A stretch of DNA of 64,000 nucleotides from Cubamyces lactineus (lineage: Eukaryota > Basidiomycota > Agaricomycetes > Polyporales > Polyporaceae): positions 558,001 to 622,000 of the forward strand of contig JACDTU010000017.1 of the NCBI GenBank assembly GCA_022376465.1, in the 5' to 3' direction. Below are positions 54,889 to 64,000 of the stretch, piece after piece (position 1 is the first letter of the stretch; each line of letters starts with the position of its first letter). A program made the translations under genes and the position numbers. Below the pieces are notes generated by a model that saw only the letters and a list, made by a program, of their open reading frames with translations, was not told where the DNA came from and did not search any database.

Positions 54889-57800
54889 TCAAGCTGATTC
54901 TTCAGGCCGAGCGATGACAACCTCGTGGCAGGATGCGAGTGCCCTCTGCCACAGCGAACTCGTTGTTTGAAGGGTGCGGCGGTCCCCCACAATGACCAAG
55001 CCTAACGTTGGGCGAGTCCATGCGACATTCAGCCGACGCTCGTCTTCCACGAAACCAATGTCGCCCTCCATGTTGCAGCGTACAGTGGAAAAGATCACGA
55101 TGTCGCCTTCGCGTCCTTGGAATCCGTCTATTGTGCTGACTTCAACATTCATCGAGGCGGGCAGCGTCTCTTTGAGGAGTTTGACCTGTCTCGAGTAAGG
55201 CGTAAGGACCACGATACTTGCCGATCGCAGGCGACTCGTATGTTCTTCGCTCTCTTCCAAAGGCTTACGCATGAGGGATACGATGTACTTGACCAGGGCT
55301 ACTTGGCCGGCGTTGCTCTTCGACTGCCTTCCGTGGTCCTCGTCGGACGAGCAAGGGGCGAAGACAACAGGGCGGATGCGTCCATCCACAGTAGGCCATG
55401 GGAACGAAGATATACCCAATGTACTGGCAATCTCGGTAGCTCTCGATGTTCCGGTTTGAAGTCGCCCCTCGTAGAATTCGTGCGACGGAAAAAGCGCAAC
55501 GTCTTCAGAAAAACGGTACTGCACCTGCCATGTACAATCAACGGTAAGTCGGTTGCTGTCTTTGGCGCGGAGCAGAGCTATATACCTCGAGCATGGTGCG
55601 TGCGAGCTCGGGATAATCGGTTCCCCTCCACAGCCGCTCGAAGAGAGACCTATCGAATTCCAAAGCCTTTCCCATGGGCTTGACAGTAGGCCGGAGCTGA
55701 ACGCTGCACGTGGAGAGGTAGATCACTTCATTAGGGGATATTCGAGTCGTGACATAAATTGAGACTTACTGATCTCCGACGAGCACCGCGCGCTTGCACC
55801 CCTTCACCAAAGGGATCAAAGCGCACGGCTCCGTGATTTGTGAGGCCTCATCTATGAGTACGGTGTCGAAGTCGACGCTACGCAAGATACCCAAGCCAGC
55901 GCCAGAGCAGGTCGTGAAAACGATTCTGGATGCCTTCACCCTCTTAACAGCTTTCTGGAGCAACCGCGGGTTGTCGTTGATGTTGCCCCCAAGTCGAGAA
56001 TCAACTGTGTACTTCTGCAATTCCTTTTTGACTCTTGAGCTCTCAGTTGCAGCGCGAAGGATCTGATCGTCCTCGAGCAGGTGGCGCTCGTGATTGTACT
56101 TTACGAAGCGCTCCAGAACGTTGTCGACGGCTGTAATATATGCAAGTCAGACGTCCCTCAATTTTCTCATATGTGTCAGATATACCATTATGTGTAGAGG
56201 CAGTCATGAGGATCTTCGCGTCTGGGAAGCGACGGATCAGCTGCCCGAGGATCTCCACTACCACTGTCGTCTTTCCTGTCCCTAAAAGTCGGGTCGTTGT
56301 TAGTCTGATGCTTGAGATATATCTGATGAATATGATACCTGGAGGACCCCAGATGAGACATAACGGGGACTGTGTTGCAAGCACAACGGCTCTTTGCTGG
56401 CTGGCATTCAGAGCTTGAGAGACCGAGTCCAGCTCAGCAACCTGATCACCCTCATCAACGTCGGCTTCGGTCGAGGCATTCGAAGCATCGGCGTGCGCGA
56501 GAGGCAACCCCACGATTACGTTATACAGCCTGCAAGCCTCGTAGCGCTTAAGTGCGAGTTTACGCACGGCGTCGAGCATCGCCGCAGACGTCGCGGTTCC
56601 GCCCGCGTCGAAGATATTCCAGTCGACGGCCTGCCATTCTGGGGGAAGGGGTTGCTGGACGGTGAGATACATTTCCCCGCGCGTTGCCCGAGTCACGAGT
56701 GCGTCGACAATTGGAGGCGGTCTAGTTGCGGCGGGATCGACAGACGCGACTTGGAGGCGGACGTGATTGTGGATCCGGACGGAATTGGGGGCGTCAATAC
56801 GAGTGTGAGCGACCACGATTGTCTCGTCTGACTCTTCAGCCTCAGGCTCCTCAGCTACGGGCTCGGCCCCTTCGGCCTGCGCGCCTTCACCCAGTGTCCC
56901 GCTAGTCTTCGCTCCTCCAGGTGTTGTGGCGGCCTCCTTTGGGGGCGGGGGGACCACTAACTTCGCTCTCGTTGGCCGACTGGACTGCCGCTTTGGACGG
57001 CCGGTCTCATCGCATGGACAAGTATCCGCAGCGTCCTCGGCCCTATCAAAGGCAACACCAAGAGCATGCTTGTGCGCATACTCCACGATGGGGTTGCTAC
57101 TTCTGGCGTCGGCTCGGCAGTCGTGCAGAACGAGGAGTACCTCTTGTACCAGCTTGGGAGAGCGTATGCATAGCGTAGTCAGCCAGAGTATGTCAATGTA
57201 AGTGCCGAGGTCAAGAGCGTTGATGTCGTGCACAAGGCGCTCCAGCGCGGCGAGGACTGCGATACCCATAGCATCCGCTGAACGGATGATATTTCGGACA
57301 ATAATTGGGGCGAGAGGAGAGAACGATTCTGGAAGTGCTGCAGGGCCCTCGGGGATGTGTTTCTTGAGGATGCAGTAGACGAGCGAAGGGTAAGCATCCA
57401 CATAGCCAGAGAGATCTTGAGGGGCGAAGTCGCCTTTTTCTAGTAGGATGTTGAAGATCATGAAGACGTGTCGCTCGACACGGTATTGGATAGCGATGTC
57501 AAAGTAGTGACGTAACCGGCTCTCGTCGAGACGACTAAAGGTCCTTTGCGCTCGATCTTGCGGGGCGTCGGGGTCGAAAAGTTGTGCCCCGAGGTTGTCG
57601 TCGCCCCACTCGTAGTCGTCGATTGTGTTGTAATGAAAGGATGTCTTCGCGTGATCGAACCTCTTGAGAGTCTCTTCCGTCTGTACGCTTTAGCGATCGG
57701 TGAATGAGTGGTCCCCAATGATACAATAGTAAAGTGACTCGCTGTTCAAAACGAAGGTCGAAGGCTTGGTGTGCAATGCGGTCGCGACACGACACTACAT

Positions 57801-60800
57801 GAATTTCGATGTCGAGTACCGGATTGCGTAGTACACGGCCGCATTGCTGTGAGGTGCACTTCGTTAGTTGGGGTGCCCGCTTGGATCGCTAGATTTGGAA
57901 CGAACCTGCTGCACTCGCTGTGAGATCTTGTTCAGTGCAATACTTGTTACGATATCGACACCAGACCGCGGAGGTGGTCGTGTGACAAATATGAAGCTAT
58001 TTGCTCTTTGCTTGTCGAAGAGTTGCATGACGCTGTCACCGCAATACAACTGATATCCACGTGTCCCTTGCCAGTAGGTCGACATGAGACCGGAGGCCTT
58101 CGGCATGAACGAGCACACGACGACGTTTTGGTTGACTTCCGCCTGCAGGTACATCATGAGTATGCAAACAGGAGGACAGGGAAGAGACGACCAGTACATC
58201 ATCATCCCAAGCTATCTCTCCCCGAAGGAATACACCGACAGAGAACCGATCATCAGTCTAAACGATCCTGGTGTCAGTTTGTATGAATGCTGATACAATA
58301 GGGGGGCATACATACACGAAGAATCAGCATACGTCTCGTGAAATTAGCCACGGCTAAGCGCAGATACTCGAAGAATGCTGCACGCCCTTGTTGGGATGAG
58401 GTATAGAGCCTCTGCAGCCGAAGTGGCCCCCCGAGCTTCCGGTCTTCAAGATCTCTTGGTTGAAGAATCTCGGAGCGAATGAGACTGCATGTATTTTATC
58501 ATCAGTTACACACGGCAGCTTCCCGGATCTCAGACCCACCCCACCTGTTCCATACGTATGGGTCCTTTTCGGGAGTCAAACCGAGCTTGTAGCTGATGGC
58601 GTACTTCTCCGCAGTTGTGAGTGCACTGAAATCAACATGCCCGAGGTGTTCGCGAATGTCAAGGTGATGACTATCGGCGAAACGCGCAGCCATCGTGATG
58701 AGCTCGAACTCGGAGATAGCGAGCTTCTCCGAGGTCAGGAGTCCAACTAGTACTTCCTCAGCATCGATGGTATCGATGACTTGTTCGGAGGCCGCAACTG
58801 TTTGGATGAACTCGTCATAGAAGGCCTTTGCAGATTCTCGCAAAAGATCCAGGATAAACGGGTCTGTGGGATCTTCTGGAGGACGTGTGAGGCGGTCAGG
58901 AATCTTGACCGATCCGCCATCGACAACAAGGGAATGCAGTGCATTTAGATCCTGACATTCGTCGCTCATAGCACCTTTCGGACTGCAGCGAACCCACTTG
59001 CTGTGCAAGTTGACGATTCGGGCCAACGCCATGCTGTTGATGCAAATGAAGACATTACGAGATAGCGTTAAGATGGAACACCTACCTGTTGTACGAAGCA
59101 AAGTGGCGAGCAAGATCCTCTCTAGTGACATTACTGACGACGTGCTCCTTACCAGGGGGATATGTGTAGGACTGGCAGATTTGGGCATGTGAAATGCGGA
59201 ACTGTGCACAAATGCGCCATGAAACGTACCTCTGCCACCTTGCGGGGGACAAAATCCGGGTCCCAGATGACGGTGTATTCGTCGCCGTCTGGTCGATGTG
59301 TTCATCAAGCAGTACTCAGTAACTATGTTGACGCAATGGAGCCCACCGAGATCTCCTCCTGCACTCATTGACGGAGCAGCGCGTTCACCCGTTGATGCGA
59401 AGACGATGCAGTCGACTAAGTGAGATAGACGAGGATGCTCCACCGCCCGTAGCTTCAGACAGTCTCCAGGATGCAAGCACGGGTTTCGAACGACAAGGAC
59501 CTGTGTGTTCGTGAGTGTCGTCGCCCCTTTGCGAGGGACCGACACTCGGACGTGCACCTCCCCCTCCTTCAGGACGCCATAAGGATCGCAGATGCCAAAC
59601 AGGAAGCGGGATTTCGGGATGATCATGCGTGCGCGGAACTTCTCTTTTTTCTTGAAAGCCCCGATCTCCGCCATTTGCGCAGACCTGATGCTCGCTTGAA
59701 CGTCGCGATGTTCAATGCCCCGAAGTAAGAGTCGCTCGGCGGCCTCGAATTGCTTCAATGCACATAGGACGTTGAACGCAACTTGCCAATCTGCAGACGC
59801 AGTCCGTATCCAGCCATGATACTCTTCTTGCCTTCTGAGGAACGTCTCGTGCGTAATGCCGAGGCTGGAGAGTAGGACAACGATCTCATTGTTGAGCCTT
59901 GCGTACGCGTATGGAACCGAGTGCGCCACGACGGAGAACGTATTGTCGTTCGTCGCCTTGAACTTCCTCTGGCTCGCTCGGAATTGAGCGACGCATTCCT
60001 TTGAGAGCTCCCGGTGCTGCATCAGAACGCCCTAGCCAAAAACTCAGACCCTGATGCCCGATAAACCATGCTTCTCCTACCTTGTACCCCTTGTACCTAT
60101 TACGTAGAAACAGTCAATGCATGCGGGTCAGAGCCCAAGTACGGAATACTTCACCTGATCTGGAAGACGCTTGGAGTATAAGGTCGACCATGGAAGACTA
60201 TGCGTTTGCGGCGACTCAGCATACGCGCAAAGTGCGGGGCGATGAGTCCGCAACCGTCGGAGAAGTTCTCTCCGTTCACAATGATGTCCTCGATGTCCTG
60301 CGTATACTTGGGGTCAAGCGTCCAGTCGATCTCCGCCTTCGAGAACAAAAGACCAATGCGCTTTGCACCTGCGAGTAGTCAGAGTTAGATGGTCTAGCAT
60401 ATCATTGAATGCGAGTCGTTCGACTGACATTTGGCGACGTTTTTGATCTTGCTGAATTCTCCGTAGCTGTTGATGCGTCTCTCAAGCTCCACGTCCGTTC
60501 CTACACGCATGAAGCAACTTCCGGACCGCTAGAAGCAGTGAGTTGAATTAATTTAAAGAAGAGAGACACGCTTACTAGCTGCGAGTTGCTGTGGCCATAG
60601 AAGCGATACTCTACTCCGTTGAGGTGGAAGCCCGCTTTGAACATCCGGATCTTGTAGTCCCTTGTCGTCGAAGCGGGCTTGTCCGGGAACCGCAGACTCT
60701 CGAAAGATACGAGAAGGAACTTCGATTTGTCGTCGGAGTGCAGGATACGATTCGATGGGTAGAGATTCCAGTCCAATTTGATGGCTTCGGCTGTGAAGGA

Positions 60801-60905
60801 GACATGCAGCCCCATATCAGGCCGTTTTCGAGGAGGTAATGTAGCATGGAAGACCCATGCATCGTCATCGGGTGAGGGATTAGCACGTAAGATGACTGGA
60901 CTCAT
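54889..60905 (-). CDS. RNA-dependent RNA polymerase fused to an Upf1/Hrr1-type SF1 helicase
   Basis: First ATG at 60905 (MSPVILRANPSPDDD); about 16 introns; roughly 1700 residues; stop TGA 54891-54889. RdRP part: YPSNRIL..FLLVSFESL, GVEYRFYGHSNSQL, DGCGLIAPHFARML, FQIR-YKGYKGVL, FGICDPYGVLKEGEVHVRV, VRNPCLHPGDCLKLRAVEHP, SAGGDLDGDEYTVIWDPDF (catalytic Asp triad, split by an intron near 59281-59340), ALARIVNLHSKWV, LHSLVVDGGSVKIPDRL, SLIRSEILQPRDL and RLQRLYTSS. The same frame continues through VVVCSFMPK, IALNKISQRVQQQCGRV and an EE-rich linker. Helicase part: GPPG-TGKTTVVVEIL (intron inside, 56350), DEASQITEPCALIPL, GDQ-VQLRP, VQYRF..FPSHEFYEG, DGFQGREGDIVIFSTVR and ERRLNVAWTR. Every splice tested kept the frame. 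The canonical RdRP N-terminal extension is short or absent. Confidence 0.85.
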
Positions 60906-61191
60906 GCTCGGTGAGGCGAAGGGAGATTGGCAAGGAGGCGTGAACCTAGAGTGGGATTCCGGAACCTTGAGGCCCTGGGTAAGAGGCACGTGAAGCTACC
61001 GCAGCACACTGGTGTCTAGACGGGTTCTCAGAAGCACGGAGACGCTAATTGAGATACTTGTACCACGGAAGCGGTTGACGGCTCACCGATATCTGAGCAA
61101 AACAGTAGCTCAAGGGCCGTATACTAGCCGTACGTCTCCTCAATCCATCCAGACCGCAATCTCATTAGGATGAAACAGCATTCAACACGAT
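60906..61191. promoter_or_regulatory. Short divergent promoter region
   Basis: Only 286 bp separate the start codons of the RdRP-helicase gene and the P-loop NTPase gene, so the two promoters must be back to back here. No specific element identified. A missing 5' exon of the RdRP could also lie in this stretch. Confidence 0.45.
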
Positions 61192-61897
61192 ATGTCTTTC
61201 GACTTTGCTACCGAGTATCGCTACGGTGCTGTCTTCGTCCTTGGACCATCGTCTAGTGGCAAAACGACGCTATGCGACACCCTCTCCGAAGAGCTTGGCG
61301 TTCGGCCGCCTCAGTACATCAAAGAAGTCGCTCGAAACGTCATGAAAACTCACGGGTTCACGAGGAACGATACCGATACGTACGAGATGCAGTACGCCAT
61401 CATGGCAGCCCAGCTGGAAGCGGAAGAACGAGCCGCAGCCGCATTGCAAAACACGACCGTAGCTGGCATTAGGCTGATTTTGAGCGACCGATCAGCGATC
61501 GACCCCATCGTGTATGCCGGCACTTCAGGCGTACCAGGAGCACTCGGCCGTCGTCATCGGCTACTAGAGGACGCTGCTTTGCAGAGGATGTTGCCATCAT
61601 ACCGAGGCTCTTTGTTCGGTACGCAGATAATACAGGAGCGATTCGCATCTCATTGACCCAGATAGCTCAGTGGTGCTGGAACCGGTGACAGAGTGGCTCG
61701 AAGACGACGGGGTGCGATCTTTGGAGGATCCGGGACGATATAACAGCGTGCTAGTTGCAACTTTGCGGGAGTTGGGCATCCCGTACGTGACCATAGGGAC
61801 GGAGACGAAGGATATACGCGCGAGGGTGAACTTGGTACTCGAACATCTTCTAGACGTAGCAGCGTTGTCTTCGAGAGTCCTCACCGGCGGCAAGTGA
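61192..61897 (+). CDS. Small P-loop NTPase (AAA_28/NadR-like kinase fold)
   Basis: ATG 61192 starts MSFDFATEYRYGAVFVLGPSSSGKTTLCDTLSEELG; GPSSSGKTT is the Walker A loop. Later ILSDRSAIDPIVYAG gives a DRS motif typical of this nucleoside-kinase-like family. One intron (about 61620-61671) joins GSLF to VVLEPVTEWLEDDGVRSLEDPGRYNSVLV. The chain ends LSSRVLTGGK with TGA. About 215 residues, as expected for fungal AAA-domain proteins of unknown role. Substrate unknown; kinase activity is inferred from the fold only. Confidence 0.78.
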
Positions 61898-62167
61898 AGG
61901 ACGCGCCCAAGCAACGGTAGAAGTCTCGTCGCAAGGCACTTACGGGACGGTGAACGATGTTCAGTATGGGTTTTGTGTAACGACTAGGATGTAGCACGTG
62001 TTGCACCCCGTCTACTACCTAAGGTACAGAGGCTGATAGGCATTTTGTCAGAGTCTATACCACAGGCCTTCGCTAAGATGCTCACCGCAACTATCGACCA
62101 CGAGTTGGACTGCATGCGCAGTTGTCAATCGACCCGAGGTGCATATCTCCCACAAAAGGATTCATGC
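61898..62167. other. Convergent 3' intergenic region
   Basis: Between two convergent genes; no feature recognised. Confidence 0.4.
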
Positions 62168-63510
62168 TCAATCTAGGAGACCTAGTGTCGCGAGCGCCTC
62201 GCCTAGCCTCTCTTCCTTTCTGTCATCCGTACCCTCAGTGTCGCTGTGGCCAGCGTCTTCGTCCTCGTCCTCATCCTCTTCGGCAGAGAGCGGCTTAAGG
62301 CCGCGCCATCGTTGCACCTTCACTCGCAAGAGCCTCTCAATCTCGCTTATTGATTCGCATTGTCCCAGCGTCGAACGGAATTTGTTGAACCATGGCCGTC
62401 GGCCACTATGTGGAGGCGAGGTGCCGATCAGCACAATCTCGCAAGATATCATCGGAGCGCGAACGTTGTGCGTACCATTGATGGTCCACGAAGTGCCGTA
62501 TATGCGTTTGGATGGTTTGGATGGTTGCAGTGTTGGGGTGTTCTCGACAGATGTCAAGATACTCTAGTGATATCCTCACCGGGTCTGGCGTGACATTTGC
62601 GAATAGGCTGTTTCGTCCGCTCGTCAGTCTCATCGCCCCGCCATGATCCCTCTTACTAGGTCTGTATGTCGCTTACCAAGGATTCGCCAGTAGTGTTTCA
62701 CCCACCATGACACCGTCTGCTCCAGTTTCTTCTCTGTTCTTCACGACATCATCCCAAGTCTTTACGTTTCCGTTACTAACCACAGGTATGCGCACATACT
62801 CCTTGAGCATTTTAATTTGAGCGAGATCAGCTGCGCCTTGCCGTCGGCGTCGCGCGGAGACATGTCGTGCATGTAGAGCGAGCCATGACGCGCCTGCAGC
62901 TTCGAGACGTGTCCCGAGCTCGTGCGTCGCGGGTGTATGTTGACATAAGCGTAGCTTAGCACTGACTGGAACTGGGAGCGAATGAGCAAGGGCAGAGACT
63001 GTGAAAGTGAGGATTTATTATGACTTGAGCACGGTTCCAAGCGGCTGTTCAACTTGCAATTACGTACCGATGCTCTCGACCACCGGCCAATCCTTCTTAT
63101 CAAGAAGGTATCCACCGTAGTGGCCCTCTCTTGCTGCCTCTTGAGGACATCCGAGATTGAGGTCTAATTATCTTCGCAACTACGTAAGAGAACAGTCCAT
63201 GTCGAGTAGGCAAGAAGTGCGCACCTATAGCATCTGCTCTATCCACGACTTGACGCGCCGCTTTCACAACAAGCTCTGGATCATTTCCGCAGAGCTGCAC
63301 GACAACTGGCGCATCAAGTCCGTCTCGGAGACCTCTCCTATGAAACTCGAGATATTCCTGGTCTTCCAAAAGGCGGTCCGGGTGAAGCATTTGCGTGTAG
63401 ACGAGTGATGTGTTGTACCGGCGTACGAGCAGGCGAAACGGCAGATCACTTTGATTGACCATCGGCGCTGCGATGGTTGAAAGGTCGAACGGGCATGCTG
63501 TCTTTGCCAT
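62168..63510 (-). CDS. DUS4: tRNA-dihydrouridine synthase, DUS4-like
   Basis: First ATG at 63510: MAKTACPFDLSTIAAPMVNQSDLPFR. Exon 1 goes on through LLVRRYNTSLVYTQMLHPDR and VVQLCGNDPELVVKAA; an intron then joins DAI to DLNLGCPQEAAREGHYGGYLLDKKDW, which holds the catalytic-loop Cys of LGCPQ. Further exons give VSALAHSFPVPVSAKLRL, LHARHVS, IPVVSNGNVKTWDDV, TGADGVMVGE and LLANP. C-terminal helices follow (RISLEYLDICREHP, TIQTHIRHFVDHQW, RPWFNKFRSTLGQC) and an acidic tail EEDEDEDEDAGHSD. FMN-dependent reduction of uridines in the tRNA D-loop; yeast Dus4 acts at U20a/U20b. The order of motifs is complete; stop TGA 62170-62168. Confidence 0.88.
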
Positions 63511-64000
63511 CTCACGATGAGGTTTAGAAGACGGTAGGACAGGGACAACACCCGACAATGAGTAGAACAGTAAATCTCGAATCTCGGATGTAGCCGATAT
63601 GGGCGCTAATTATACACCCTCCTTGCTCCCTGCCCTCATTTGGTCTTCATTTTTGCATGCGGCTTGCAGTATCTGTCTCCACCACCCTCGTTGTCATATC
63701 ATTCATTCACTGCGTGTCAGTCCACGCTCTCGTGGTCAACCCTCAGCATACTCACAACATCCATATGCAATACGACGAAGTACTGACATCTGGGAGAAGT
63801 CTGCAAGAGACCTCGTGATGTATGCCCATCAACAGGTGCGCGCACAAGAAACGCACGAATTCAGGAGGGCCTAAGGCGGCGGTCAGATGATGACCGGTAT
63901 GGACAGTTATGAAGACTCATGCAAGGCTTCTCCTGGCGCCATATGCATCCTGCAGCATGTGGAGACGCACTTTCCTCGCGAGACCTGCTGCGGGATCATG
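63511..64000. other. Right-edge region
   Basis: A plus-strand open frame at 63599-63874 has no recognised motif. It may be the 5' part of a gene that runs out of the window, but nothing here supports a product. Confidence 0.25.

Noticed and set aside
60906..60989. RdRP start at 60989
   Set aside because: That codon is GTG. The first ATG in frame is at 60905-60903.
63511..63558. DUS4 start at 63558
   Set aside because: That codon is TTG. ATG 63510 gives the expected start just before the first conserved block.

Overview
The window comes from a filamentous basidiomycete, most likely an agaricomycete. Genes are split by many short (about 45-65 nt) GT..AG introns, there are no operons, and gene content is fungal: CFEM cell-surface proteins, tandem hexose transporters, a CTK3-type CTD-kinase subunit, and an RNA-silencing RdRP. 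All names below come from reading protein motifs; no database search was run.

Layout. (1) 1-7173, minus strand: a tandem array of MFS hexose transporters, with one gene cut by the left edge, two complete genes and one decayed copy between them. (2) 8362-9520: a 1159-bp palindromic DNA element with 431-bp terminal inverted repeats and a 9-bp target duplication, sitting just behind a phosphatidylserine decarboxylase gene (9554-11195). (3) 11851-22033: an Upf1-like SF1 helicase, a CFEM membrane protein, a CTK3-like protein and a pinin-like protein. (4) 22327-39152: repeat-rich block. It holds a 381-bp perfect inverted repeat, the 3' stub of a hAT transposase, and a 14.6-kb Ty3/Gypsy chromovirus whose 5' LTR is split by a young 6.3-kb Ty1/Copia element. 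(5) 39824-46530: a GPI-type CFEM protein, a flavin-reductase-like protein, the AC40 subunit of RNA polymerases I and III, and a third CFEM membrane protein. (6) 48475-63510: a second, frameshifted paralogue of the SF1 helicase, an S28 serine peptidase, a very large RdRP-helicase fusion gene, a small P-loop NTPase and a DUS4-type tRNA dihydrouridine synthase.

Main points of interest. The gene at 54889-60905 appears to encode an RNA-dependent RNA polymerase and an Upf1/Hrr1-type SF1 helicase in one polypeptide; in fission yeast these two activities are separate subunits of the RDRC silencing complex. The Gypsy element carries four tightly packed extra ORFs between pol and the 3' LTR: three small membrane peptides and a 433-residue coiled-coil protein with two PPPPY motifs. 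They are joined by TGAATG, ATGA and 8-nt stop/start overlaps, an arrangement that suggests coupled translation. Its pol frame is broken only by TGA codons, as expected from C-to-T change at CGA codons. A silencing polymerase, two hairpin-capable inverted repeats and retroelements with mutation marks lie within the same 64 kb, but a functional link between them is only inference.
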